This document shows, piece by piece, positions 46,840 through 58,372 of a DNA stretch of 64,000 nucleotides; position 1 is the stretch's first letter; every line of letters begins with the position of its first letter. The notes beneath the pieces are model-generated. The model saw nothing but the letters and a program-made list of their open reading frames with translations. It was not told the origin of the DNA and did no database searches. A program made the translations under genes and the position numbers. Source of the DNA: Umbelopsis isabellina. Lineage: Eukaryota; Mucoromycota; Umbelopsidomycetes; Umbelopsidales; Umbelopsidaceae. The stretch covers positions 1,674,001 through 1,738,000 of the forward strand of contig JAEPQZ010000002.1 of NCBI GenBank assembly GCA_016758905.1, in the 5' to 3' direction.

Positions 46840-48696
46840 ATGTCTGACCGAACACGAAGAAAGCGAAAATCAAGAAACACGGTTGCCAGGTACAGACTAG
46901 ACCACTGTGTATGCAGCATATTGAACCACCACTCACTCATTCAACTGCTGTTTACAGTAACATTCATTATGTTGGTTACGTGGAGGATGAAGAATCCGTG
47001 GAAGCGATTATGAAAAAGTTTGAGGAATTAGACCGAATTCAAAAAGAATTTTCCTCTATATCAGTTACTGCAAATCCTTCAAATAACTCTGAGGGCAAAG
47101 ATAGTGAGATGGATTCAACAGATACACCTCGCATAGACGACACAGTAGAGCCTCCGCAAGGTCTGACAGAAGCGCAACTGCAAGAAGTGTTCAAGCAGAC
47201 CTCGTCATTTACAGTGCGAAGTGCAATGATGAATTCTGACGATATGGACGGATTGGACGATGTTGAAATATGGCAGTTGCAATACCAGGATGGTTTAACC
47301 GACGAAATATACGAAGAAGAGTAAGTGACAATAGTCTTACTGTATAGGATTAGATTCACAATTTTAATGACTTTTATGTTTTTGCAGTGATTACATTCAT
47401 TTGGATTTGGAGGATGATGACTTTTGGGATAGAGAGTTTGGTGAAGCACGGCACAAGAAGCGCTTACGACGAGTCCCAGCGCCTATACGGGAGAAGGTGC
47501 CAGGGGGCAGACGAGGCATCGACAGGGAAAGTATCATTGCAAAGTACAAAATCATGCAGGTGCGAGTACAGGATCGCAATGGAAACTACTTTATGGTCAA
47601 GAAGAAAGTCAGGTTCGTCATTCGCGTCTGTTGTTTCTCGCTTTACATAACCTAAATGCTGACTGTTACTTGCCTTTCCAGTGCCATCGATCCCAGTTTA
47701 CCGACTTATGTCAAAATACCGGGAGAGCCAATACCGCGATCATGGGTACATACTATATTGAATATGCCATCACCATCAGACTCCGTTATTTCATCCATCG
47801 GTCAAAAGTAAGATGGTCCAACAGCACGATTCACATTTATTGTACCCTTAAGCTAACACATTCTACTAGGTATTGTAAAAAAAATATCCTGAACATGGAT
47901 CTGACGGAGCTTGGTACCAACTTCCAGGCCATCTATATGGATCCTCCGCTTTTGTTGCCTGGGGAAGAACCTACGCCAGGCAAAATCAGCATCGAACAAC
48001 TAGCGTCACTTGATATTCCATCCATTGTTCCAAAGGGATTTCTCTTCATATGGTTGGAAAAGGAATGGCTTCCTGATATTGTACGAATGTGTGAAAAATG
48101 GCAATTCAAATACGTTGAAAATTTTTGCTGGATTAAAAAGAACTTGAATAATCAAATTGCCAAGAAACCATATACATATTTCAACAAGAGCAAACTAAGC
48201 TTGCTCATATTCCGAAGGGTAAGAGCCTAAATTTTATTGCGATATGAAGTCATAACATGAGCCCAGTTCCCTTATTACTTGTCTATCAGGAAGGTGATGT
48301 TGAGCTAAGACATCAACGAAACCCAGATTGTGTGTTTGACTTTAGCAAACCTCAAGTGCCAGGTAAGCTGCTTTTTATGGCCCAGAGCCAAATGTCCGTT
48401 TGCGATCAACCAAGCTTATATGCATGTATTAATTTGGCGTCTTTACTTAGGCGAATTGACGGAATTAAAGCCGCGCTTCTTATATCAAATCATTGAAACG
48501 TTGTTACCCTCCGCTATTTTCCACCCCGAAAATAATCCCAATGGTGAACGTCTGCTAGAGCTGTAAGTTTTGATATATGTTCATAGCAATCCCATATATA
48601 CGCAAAATGACTGACCATGACACGTCACTTAGATGGGCCAAAGCTGACCAAAAAAGGCTAGGATGGACAACCGTAGTTGATGATCTCTCACTTTAG
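46840..48696 (+). CDS. MT-A70 family protein, MTA9-like (adenine methyltransferase subunit)
   Basis: Exons 46840-46889, 46958-47320, 47388-47612, 47682-47807, 47870-48218, 48290-48362, 48451-48562 and 48633-48696 give 453 aa. The N-terminal 230 residues are basic then acidic (TRRKRKSRN; DLEDDDFWDREFG) with no known domain. The MT-A70 domain runs from about 260 to the end: NILNMDLTELGTNFQAIYMD, then PPLLLPGEEP, GFLFIWLEKEWLPDIVRMCE, NFCWIKKNL, KLSLLIFRR and LRHQRNPDCVFDF. The catalytic DPPW reads DPPL, so the subunit is probably not the catalytic one. MTA1/MTA9 complexes deposit 6mA in ciliate DNA and 6mA is abundant in early-diverging fungi; assignment to MTA9 rather than METTL14/IME4 (RNA) is inference from the DPPL and the context. 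Confidence 0.8.
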
Positions 48697-49400
48697 GACG
48701 AAATCGAGACATTATTACAACGTGCACGCTTTAGTGCTGTAGATTTTCTATTAAATAACATTCTCTGGTTTTTCTTTATTCCCTTTTAATGGCCCTTGCA
48801 GAATGGCGAGAATGCAACAGTGGTTTTTTCTATATATAAATTGTTTTACCTTGCAAGTGTGTTCTATTTCACAAGACAAAAATAAAAATAGACAGGCTTA
48901 TTTCTGTGTAATTGCAATTCCAAAGCTTCTAAGAACGAACAGAGGCTTGCATGCGGTGGGCGAGAGCCTATAGGTTGAAGCACCGCGCCACTTGAATAGG
49001 GTAAGTAGTACCTGGGAACCCACAAGCCTTAAATAATTTTTAAAATTTGGTACCACAAGGAAAATGACAATTTTTGGCAATTTTGCTTGTATTCGGCGCT
49101 AAAATAGTAGCTGTTTGGCTGATCTGCTGTTCCTTAAATGGGATCCACCATGAAGTTGAATGTAGAGCAGTGGATAGTGTTGAACTAAAAGTGAGGGTTA
49201 ATGAGTAGGGAACACCAGCGTATTTAGTGTATATTTTGGTTTTCATTTTGGCGTGAAGGGTGACTGACGCTCTGCAATAAATTTATACGATAATTTCAAT
49301 AAAGAGTAGTCTAATTCTGGAGCATTCTGGCTTTATTATCTATTCCTTTCTCAGCCACCACCAAAACCTTTTTTTATCCTTTCCTTCCAACTTCATCTAC
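48697..49400. other. Intergenic region with self-complementary segment
   Basis: No protein gene seen. Around 48943-49029 several short complementary pairs overlap: aggct with agcct (48943-48947/48965-48969), gcggtg with caccgc (48953-48958/48981-48986), aggcttg with caagcct (48943-48949/49023-49029). An RNA fold or a tRNA-derived SINE remnant is possible, but no tRNA could be drawn. Confidence 0.3.
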
Positions 49401-51095
49401 ATGGCTCCATTGCAGAGAAGCTGGTTAATCATCATAGGTGTATGCCTGTTCTTTGGCACTCTTGTATTGTTTCGACATTCTACTTTGGGGGATGTCACCA
49501 CCCCGACTGCCCACTCACAAGTGCAAGAAGACCACTCCCCGAAAAATTGCCCTCCACCTCCACCACCAATTAACTTGGATTTGCAACCGAAATGCCCACC
49601 ACAGACATACTATCCCAGTAAGTGCATGTTCATCTCTTTATGTCATGGATTGTGACAGTTGCTGACACTTAGTGCTAGTGACCATGCCGCTTTCGTCGCA
49701 AAATTTGGTGTTGAAAGCCCCTACAGCCCATCGCGTCACGTTGCGCTTGAATACCCACAGAGGAGATGGTTTTGGACCACAAGGTGTTAATGTGTTGGAG
49801 CCAGCCAAAGCTGGAGAAGATACATGGCAATTTGGTGTGGTAAGTTGGACGGTGAAGCGTGGTCTCGGAATGTGACTTGGAGTTCTAACATGCATGGAAT
49901 CGGAAAATTATAGATCAACACTAAGCCCGATGTATTTGTGGCATCGCTCGGTCATATCGTCGATGTTCAACATCATTATCAGCGTGAATACCGTATTTAT
50001 TCTTTAATGAAATGGATTCTTCGTGTAAACCGACGAGACCCCGAGCGTAAAGAACCATTACTAATGGTGGATGCCGGTAAAAATTGTTAGTCTGGTTTCC
50101 ATTGATTTTGTGACTTGTGAGTTTGACATTTGTTTTCAGGATCAAATCATGGCCTTTTCTCCATGGTTGCATCTGTTAGCGGTGCCCACACTGTTGCATT
50201 TGAGCCGCAAACTCATCTTCGTGGAGTCATCAACTTTGGAGCCCGCTTGAATCAGGTTACTAGTCGCCTTCGTATCTTACCGTTTGCCGTTCTGGATCGT
50301 TTCACAAAGGTGTCTATTTCCAATTATCAAATTAATGATGGTGGTTTAGGTCAGATTGACTTTGCTCACGGCGATCAGGTTATCCAAACCCAAACCATTC
50401 GCCTCGATAGCATTCCTTCATACGATTTGTTGTTCCCCAAGCGTGGCCCATCAGCTTTGGGACCTCATGATGGTGATTTTGGAGACGAATACAATAACAA
50501 AGTCATTCAAGACAGTGAGACTGAATTATCAAAGACACAAGAAAAAGCATTGTTGCTCCGCCAACGTATTCATTTCCTAAAGGTTGATGTTGAAGGTTTC
50601 GAGTTGTTTGCTCTGGAAAGCGCCAAAGGCTTATTTGACCAGAAACTCGTGGACCATGTTGTGCTAGAATTTGGTCCTCCCAAGCGCTGGGAACCCACTT
50701 TGGACGAGTCTTTGGGTTTGGATGAAATCCAGAAGCGCACCAAACAACAAGCTAAAGATGTGCTGAAGAAAGCTGGTACTGTGTGGGGCTTCGATCTGTA
50801 CTTGCTTCCCGCTGAAGGTTGGGACAAGACCATTCAATGGATGAAGACCCGTACTACCGAACCACTCGTCCGCGAACTTCTTGCTTGGGATTTTGATGGC
50901 AAGGGCTTAGAGCAAGATGAGTTTGAAGAGGAATTGAAGAGCAAGAATAACGTAGTCACCGAATATCTGCCACTCCCCGTAGAATGGGTTGATGATTTCA
51001 TCGAACATACAGCTAGTATTGGAGAGATGTATGTCTGGATGGTGCGTCGTGATTCCAACCCGGCGGTACTGCAACAAATCCGCGTTGCACAGTAG
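49401..51095 (+). CDS. Type II membrane-anchored FkbM-family methyltransferase
   Basis: Exons 49401-49617, 49673-49839, 49914-50076 and 50140-51095 give 500 aa. An N-terminal signal anchor (SWLIIIGVCLFFGTLVLF, residues 7-24) is followed by a Pro/Cys stem (NCPPPPPP; PKCPPQTYYP), the layout of a Golgi enzyme. The SAM-binding domain has LLMVDAGSNHGLFSMVASVS (motif I; its intron splits the Gly codon), FEPQTHLRGVINFGARLN, and FLKVDVEGFELFALESAKGL, the FkbM signature, then VVLEFGPPKRWEP. FkbM proteins methylate sugar or alcohol oxygens, so an O-methyltransferase for glycans is plausible. Acceptor unknown. Start is the Met directly before the anchor. Confidence 0.88.
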
Positions 51096-51630
51096 CACGA
51101 TTGAAACAATGCTTTATATTGAATAGCATGTTCACTCATTTTTTTAAAACATGATAGATCACCCTTTTCTTTCATTTTTGTATTCCCCTTCAAGACTGTA
51201 TTATTTTTTCAAATTTGAAATGAACCAAAATTACTCATTGTACGACACATCTTTCATTGTACGTGTTGTCCATCTTGAGCTGCCGGGTGTTAACACATCT
51301 TTCATTGTACGTGTTGTCCATCTTGAGCTGCCGGGTGTTAATCATTTGCACTCAACGCATTATGTTATGAATATCAATCGATGTGTTGTTAACAGATGAA
51401 TTTATTGATGTGACTGATTGACCATGCGGTATAACACAAAACGACCAGCAAGGTACAATGATGATATGGAATTGAAATTTGCAAATTGGTTAATTATTGT
51501 TTTCAGATATTGCTTTCTCCAAAACAAACAAAAAAAAAAAAGAATACAAGAGATAAACTCCAATGATAATATTAGAAGAAGATGATGTTTCTGAATACGG
51601 TTCACAGTTAATCAATGGCTTTCAGCCAAT
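51096..51630. other. Convergent 3' region with a 48-bp tandem duplication
   Basis: Shared 3' flank of the FkbM gene and the aquaporin. No gene. It contains the exact two-copy repeat listed separately and an A-run near 51530. Confidence 0.6.
51245..51340 (+). repeat. Two-copy 48-bp perfect tandem repeat
   Basis: 51245-51292 and 51293-51340 are identical copies beginning acacatctttcattgtacg and ending gccgggtgtta. It is about 150 bp after the FkbM stop codon and probably in its 3' UTR. Perfect identity implies a recent duplication. Confidence 0.9.
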
Positions 51631-52745
51631 CTACTGCACTACAACATCATTCATTTCGTTGTTGACACCGGGAGCAGGAGGAGGAGGAGCCATGTTCACG
51701 TTACTATTGTCAGGCTTGTCCTTTTCGTCTTTCATACCACCCTCAACAGTACTTGTCAATTGATCACGCTCGAAGTCAGATTGCTGTTAGGAAGAAAAAG
51801 GAAAAAAGAAAAAAGTTCTTAGTATTGCTGATTTTGAATTTTGGTATGAAATGTCGACTGATATTTACCACTTCATATCTCAAAGACTTGAACATGACGT
51901 ATATGATGACAGAGAACAATGCACCTGTGATAGGGCCCACCCAGAAGACCCAATGTTGCGACGTCCATTTTCCTGTCACAACTGCCGCTCCAAAGCTTCG
52001 AGCAGGGTTAATGGAAGTTCCATCGATGTGAGTACCGATCAAATGACACATGAACACCACAGTGCCCACAACAAAGGGAGCAAAGGTAACAAGAGTATTC
52101 TTTTCAATAATAATGAAAAGAACAGTCAAGCACAGGCAGCACGTCAACAGAGCTTCGGCAAATGTGGCCTGTGCATTGTTATATCCAGGAGCGACAGCGT
52201 TGACACCCAACAGGACACCCGATGTGACCCAATTGGCAAAGTAGGATCCAAGAATGGCACCGACTAACTCGGCAATCAATAGTAGGAATGCACGGAAAAA
52301 TGGCAGATTTCCTGTCATCAATAGAGCAACTACCACTGCTGGATTGAGACAGCCACCACTGATAGGCGCGCAGAAGAAGAGAGCAACAGTAATTGCAGTA
52401 CCGAAACAGAAAGCAATACTCTGAATTTGACTTTTCCAAAAACAGTTCAGCATATAATCATGAAATAACCCAAGTGATTGATATTGTAACTTACTCATAA
52501 GATGGACCCATGAGTGTAGGAACCAAGTTGCCAGAGCCAGCAGGAGAGATCAATGTGATTTGTACTCCAGCAAGTGCCAAAAAAATGAAGATGGTCATAC
52601 CGACCAATTCACCCAGGAAGGCGATAACATCACCTCTCAACGGGAAGTTTGGGTTCGTTAAGGCTGTAGGATTTGCCTTAGAAATGATTCCGATAGGTAC
52701 AATTCCGGTAGGTACAACTTGTCCGGCCGCTCCAAATCGTGGCAT
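51631..52745 (-). CDS. Aquaporin / aquaglyceroporin (MIP family)
   Basis: Water or glycerol channel. Exons (minus) 52745-52495, 52430-51869 and 51783-51631 give 321 aa. Six membrane helices are visible. Loop B carries SGGCLNPAVVVALL (first NPA) and loop E carries GTSINPARSFGAAVVTG (second NPA with the following Arg), so both pore motifs are intact. ELVGMTIFIFLALAGVQ forms helix 1. The cytosolic tail is Pro-rich (NMAPPPPAPGVNN). The residues around the second NPA (NPAR, then SFGAA) are nearer to orthodox or facultative aquaporins than to Fps1. Substrate range cannot be fixed from sequence alone. Convergent with the FkbM gene. Confidence 0.95.
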
Positions 52746-54542
52746 GCTTATGTTGATTCAATATTAAATTTAAAAGAAGATGAAGAAGATATACAATGGG
52801 AATAAAACAGCCTATTGAATAAAACAAAAGAAGAGCCAAGGATGATGGGATATCTTAACTCCGTGCTCATGCAATTTATACTCTCCGGCAATTTTCTTCG
52901 TGTCTCGACCCATGCTGATACGAAGGTTGTGAATTTTTCTTCACCTTACAGTGTTTCGCATTTTGACAGGGGAGTATTGAAATTTCAGGACCGATGTATC
53001 ATAAAAGGGTCCAATTCCTTTAGTTGAGATAGTCTCGTTTCTAGTCGGAATGTGATCTCCAACTCTCTGTTGAGCTACGCTATTGCATATTGATTCGATA
53101 TTAGCAAAGAAGCATCATCAACGTTAACTAGTTCGATTTCGCCAGCCTTTGTTTATTCAATTTTTTTTTTGTTGATATTCATGCAGCGATCTAGAAATTC
53201 TGAAACACTTTTATAAATCTACATAAATCACCGAATCACTAGCAACGATTTGACACTAAATCAAACGCCTGCGAATGAGAGTTTAATAGAAATAAAGTAG
53301 TAACTTATAATGATTCTGTAAAGATATTAATCGTGCTTTACTGTAAATACATCTTTTATCATGCACATTTGTTAAACGAGTAGATACAATACTTTTGTAT
53401 AGACTTGAGCCACAGATAAAGAATGACATGTAGGCCGATTGCACGCTATGAGACGACACCGAAAAGGCACAAAGATGAATGTTGTTATTTACAAATATGT
53501 TTCAGTGTTGCGTACTGAAACATAATTGATTGGCGTTTGACTCAATAGAACCTATTCATTGTTTTAGATCTGTTCTTGCAAGCAGCAGGGAGGGAGGCAT
53601 ACATATCGAAACCATTGCGTCAAGAACTAAGATTTAGTTTAAAAATCTATGAAAAGGTATTATTCGAATTTCCATTCATTTCGTTCCGGACTATTCGAAC
53701 ATTGAAGTCAATGGTGGCATATGGGAGCCAAAATTTACGTTTAAAAATAAAAAAGTGGAGTGACAGCAATGCCATCGCAAATATCAGACCAGTTTTTCTC
53801 AACGCTAAGGCGTTTCGGTCCTTTATATTCGCCGTTAACTCTTATGGTCTTGGTTCGCGACTATCAAAGATTATCAGTAAGCCTATGCGGGCCATTTATA
53901 ACCATAAAAGGTTACAGGATAGATGATTAACCATTGTTTTCACAGGCCAAAGTAATCGAATGTGGAAGGTGTAATCATTTATTTGACTTAGCCTTTGTTC
54001 ATATATTTGATGGATCAATACATGGAACAACCTTGATCGGTTATTACCAAAAACGTGAGAGCACACGAGCTGTTTCACCTTGGGTTTTCAATATATTCTT
54101 CGAGTCCATCTAAACCTTATAGGCATCGAATCCCAAATGTGATTAAGCCGTGCTAGTGTGCTCCATTGTAATTTAATGTATGGCTTTAAAATAAACGACT
54201 TAGAAATCTTATAGCTACTTTTTCTAGAAACAAGTACATTTGCAGGCCAGCACGGTTTTGGTACCAAAAATTGGCCAAAATGGGAGTTATTTCATCATGA
54301 TATAATTATCTATGTTAGCAGATTTTCTACAAACGGTATTTAGTAAAATTGAAACGACACTGTATCTTTGAATCATAGACAATATCTTACCATATTTCTG
54401 TACAGTGTCGCGAAGGTTACGATATGGAACGAAGGTATCTGCCGGGACACCACAGTTCTTTAACTATAACGGGTTACACAAAACGTTAACGGCGGATCAT
54501 AGATAGATGGTACCAAATTATATCCCCAATGGTCTCAAAGAC
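52746..54542. other. 1.8-kb intergenic region with no supported gene
   Basis: The largest gene-poor gap outside the island. It includes the aquaporin promoter on the left and the COG2 3' flank on the right. Open frames such as 53576-53926 lack an ATG start, homology or splice context. Nothing recognisable on either strand. Confidence 0.5.
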
Positions 54543-57500
54543 TCATCGCACGAAGCACCGCTCCGCGACAAACCTAGGCCAGGTCGTTTTCTCCAGGTAC
54601 CACATTTCGGCCTTTGACACCATCGGGTATAGCTTTCTCCTCTGAATGAGATGATTGCTTACCTGTTGTCCGAAACCTTGTACATCTAATAACACTTGCA
54701 GACGAATCTTGTCTTCATCACTCATGCTTCTTTCATTTGATGTCGTTCCAACCAGTAACGACGACCCCATCGGCCCTCCCTTTTTACCCTTTTTGAATTT
54801 TTTCAAAGACTCTTCGGTCTTTTGAAGCTCGGAAAGCATGTCTGTCACGGTTTGAGTGTACCTACGGAGCATATGAATACGCAAACTCAGCATTGCGCTT
54901 TTACCTAATTTAAAACCTACCTGGAAGTCACTGCCTCAGCCACTGAAGAAGCTATCTCCAGCTCTCGTTGTGTTGATATCCAATCCTTGTTCTGATCACG
55001 AACGGTTATATATGGCCGGAATATATTGGAAACGTAGTAAGATTGTTCTGACGGCGGTCGTTTGTTGGTGTACCGATACTGAGATGTAATACTCCTGACA
55101 TTTTTGGCGACGTCAATACATCGCCGGCTTAGTATGGAAGTCAGCTTTTTTTGTAGCTCAGAAGAGATAGAATCTACAAGAGCCTGGAGCGCGTTATTCA
55201 AACTCTCTGGAAACAAAGTGTGAGCAATCGATGGTCGTCCTGATATATGATGTTATTCAGACGAATTGCAACACCGTTTTACCTTTAAGGATAGGCTCAT
55301 CTCGTATCGTTTCAGGCAACTTCAAAGTGATATTGTTTTCAAATTTTTGCTTAGTCTCGTCTACAAAAATATCGAGATCGTAACCGAGAACCAGCAGTTG
55401 ACGCAGATGCCTGGTCTCTTCGACAGACATGTTTTCGCTTGGAGTCGATGGTCTGGCTGGGGTTGTGACCGAATTTGAATTGTCACTGTTACAGGCGGCG
55501 AGCGCGCTCGTGGCCCACAAGCCATAACGCTTTATGAGCTAGAAAGAGCAATTTGTTACATAAATGTTATTTTCACGCGCTTGAGCTGTTGTGAACCAGC
55601 ATACCTGAAGCGTCAATTTCCAAAAGCGATGCGACAAGCTGAATATGAAGATTTGATCTGACCAGCATTGATCAATTGCATTCGACACTGCTTTCGTAGC
55701 AAGTAGAATCACACCTAAATCGAAATTTAAAGTTAATCATCAATTGCCTTGCTATGAAAGACCCACTCAGGAATATGGCTCACCTTTTGGCTTTATGTCC
55801 ACTGGCATATCAAACGTATTGACTTTGAGTCTATTTTCAACAGGAAATACTATTTCCTTGAATCTAAAGTTCAATTGGTCATACGATACAGTTAAAATCA
55901 TAGCCTTTGTATCAACATATCTGTCATAGGTAACGCATTCCAAACTTTACCTGAGTTGGAAATATACAAGAAGCTGCCATCGACGCATGAAATCAGTGTA
56001 ACTCGAATGGTTTCTCAGATACAATAAAGACTTTCGTGAGGGTAGTAAGGCTTCAATTTTTGAGACAAAATCGGTCGTTGTGATGTAGTTCTAGATAGCA
56101 ATATTGGGTCAGCCGTGATTGTGAGTGTATTTAAAATCATCAGCTGCGCTACCAAAATCTTACTTTGTGAAAGACATCGGGTATACCAGGGGCGAAGATG
56201 GAGCTGCATTCCTTATTAATTCTATCTACCACATCAACCCACAAGCAATCTACCAGGAGTTCGTAATGTGCACCCTTGAGTGTGCGACTGGTCACTTCCA
56301 TCAATGGTGTTAATTGATCTGTGGCGAAGGCAATTATCTTATTATACATTGTCGCGAGCTGATCACCGCTCGCTTGTCCGTTAGTGGTGGGGCTGCCATT
56401 ATCCAGTGCTGAACGAGTGATAATCTGATATTGAAAAGGTTTTAAGATGGGTTGCTGAGTATGTACTACAACAAGTACTTCAACTTACAGTCGATAGCGC
56501 TGGGGATATGATCTCTTTCCGTATCACTTGTTCGGCTAAGGATGCTTGGTCGAGTAAGGCATACGTTCGCAGACATTGTATCATGGTTGTCCTGACTGCC
56601 GCATCATTGGGGGATGATCTCATTTCCCTCAATGCAGAGGCGAGTGCTGTCGACAAATGACTCTGTAAAATATCTTTGATACGTGTGATCCGCTACAATC
56701 GTTGTTTAGAACCCAAAAAACATACCAGCCAAACGCTGCCAATTTTAACGTTCTTACCCATTCATTTTCGACGACGAAAGGCAGTCCTTTTCCCCGATTC
56801 ACCAGGTGCTGCATTTGATTGTATTCGACAGCCACTCTTTCGATCTGCTTCTTGTCCAAATTACTGAAATCATGAGCATGTCAGACACTGTACCCTATAG
56901 CCGAGAATAGCTTTTCCTTTTTGCACTCGACAGATCATTACCTTTTGTTTTCATTCTCTTCCACATCTCCACCGATACCTAGCAGAGCCGACTGCCGTTT
57001 TTTCCCATCTTGATTGATCTGTAAAAGATTCTCGACTTTGGTGACTGATTCGTGGATGTTCAGCAAAAGTTTAAGAGACGCCTATTATATGACATGTTAT
57101 GAGTTAGTTCACAGCTTAGTAAACCACTATCTCCTCATCCAGCGCGCACCTTCTGTTCCCGAACATGAGCGCGTTCTTGCAAGCTACTCTCCAATGCATC
57201 AACGACCTTCTGCATCTCCAAACGAGTTGTCTGTGGTACAAAAAGTCAATACAAGGTTCGCCTCAGCAAACAAATAACCTAACCCTTCTCGTACCTCGAC
57301 CTCAGAACGCATATCTTTTATAGGGTTCAAGATGTCAGACATGACATTGTCCAAACCCTTCAAGTTTGTGCTCAAATTCACAAAGTCAGCATAATCCCGG
57401 TTAATCAGTTCAACAAGCTGCGATTTAAGCTGACGAAGGTGGCCGTTGAGTTCAGTCTTTAGGCCAGCAAGGCCCAAGTGTCGTCGATTGGTGAGATAGG

Positions 57501-57657
57501 CATCGGCATCAAAGGTCGCACCGGTGAACGCAGATCGCTGGATAGCATTGCTGGCAAACGGCTCTAGCGATCCTAGTGTATCATCATCTTCATCTGTGTC
57601 TCCAAAATCAAACACAAACCGTTTCTTCTTTGGATCCTGTGCCTGGAGTGCAGTCAT
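54543..57657 (-). CDS. COG2: Conserved oligomeric Golgi complex subunit 2
   Basis: Lobe A subunit of the COG tether for retrograde Golgi vesicles. Exons (minus): 57657-57295, 57230-57150, 57081-56942, 56863-56758, 56692-56489, 56424-56164, 56090-55951, 55920-55784, 55714-55605, 55538-55283, 55206-54921 and 54861-54543, giving 800 aa. The N-terminal COG2 signature is strong: FDADAYLTNRRHLGLAGLK then LKSQLVELINRDYADFVNLS and TNLKGLDNVMSDILNPIKDM. The middle has KGLPFVVENEW and ELLVDCLWVDVVDRINKE; the end has YTQTVTDMLSELQKTEESLK. The last exon may contain an in-phase 51-nt intron (donor GTAAGC after FGQQ) giving 784 aa, and the extreme C-terminus does not look conserved. Its start is 82 bp from the CTR stop, same strand. 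Confidence 0.93.
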
Positions 57658-57739
57658 GACAATGCTAACATGGAACTAAACCGTGGCTAGTCGGTCTTTC
57701 ATTCTATTTCATATTCACAAATTTGGGGATATTTTATTT

Positions 57740-58372
57740 CTAATGAAAATGGTCATCATGGAACCCTCTGAGCCCACGATATCTACCAAAGATCATTTCA
57801 CCCACGAAAACACCAGCAATAATGCATATAAAGTAGGCGCCATTGCCTGTCATCACCACCAACATGAGCAAGTAACTGATGAAGGTAATAAGCGTGGTAA
57901 GAAGACTACGAAGCGTGTCAGTTCTCCAGTGGAAAGCAGGAACATGAGGAAGCTCTGGCCGATGTGGTGGGTCTGATTTGCTGGTGCGTATTGTCATTAC
58001 AGGCGATGCTCTTGCTTCATATTCTGGTGATTTCTCGCTATTGGATGGCTCGCGACGTCTTAAACTATCTATGTTCTCATTGACAGACGCTGTGACCGTC
58101 GCTGAAGCTGTATCATAGTTGCTGCTACTCTGTTGTATCGCATGAAGTTTTTTTTCTTCCTTCATGATCATCCATGCTTCAAAATAGTATTGCAGTGCCG
58201 TTGATCCTCTAGCCAGAATGGCCAATACGAAAAGCGCAATGCAGCACCCAATATAGGCACCTTCAGAGTCTGGTACCCAGCTTTCAAACCAAAGAGCTTC
58301 ACCAGTAGATACCCAGTGGAAGGTACCCATAGGGCTCATGCTAGACATGTTCATTATGCTCGAGATCGACAA
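57740..58372 (-). CDS. CTR-family copper transporter
   Basis: High-affinity copper(I) channel of the plasma membrane or vacuole. Single exon, 210 aa. The N-terminus is Met-rich (MSISSIMNMSSMSPMG), supplying thioether ligands, followed by TFHWVSTGEALWFESWVP, the usual start of CTR transmembrane 1. A cytosolic loop of about 75 Ser/Glu/Arg-rich residues joins helix 1 to helix 2. Helix 2 has the MxxxM filter (LLMLVVMTGN) and helix 3 the GxxxG packing motif (GVFVGEMIFG). The C-terminus ends FHDDHFH, His-rich in place of the common Cys-His tail. Upstream are two TGTTGCTGAG sites in inverted orientation. It lies 2.8 kb from a metalloreductase gene and 5 kb from a BIM1-like gene. Confidence 0.93.
   Translation of the reverse strand: MSISSIMNMSSMSPMGTFHWVSTGEALWFESWVPDSEGAYIGCCIALFVLAILARGSTALQYYFEAWMIMKEEKKLHAIQQSSSNYDTASATVTASVNENIDSLRRREPSNSEKSPEYEARASPVMTIRTSKSDPPHRPELPHVPAFHWRTDTLRSLLTTLITFISYLLMLVVMTGNGAYFICIIAGVFVGEMIFGRYRGLRGFHDDHFH

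Noticed and set aside
48940-49030. tRNA gene
   Set aside because: A B-box-like GGTTGAAGC is present, but no acceptor, anticodon and T-arm set can be drawn.
49401-51095. Glycosyltransferase identity for the anchored protein
   Set aside because: The layout is Golgi-like, but the KVDVEGFE signature and SAM motif I identify a FkbM methyltransferase.
53576-53926. 116-codon open frame in the 1.8-kb gap
   Set aside because: No ATG start, no homology recognised, low-information composition and no splice context. Probably chance.
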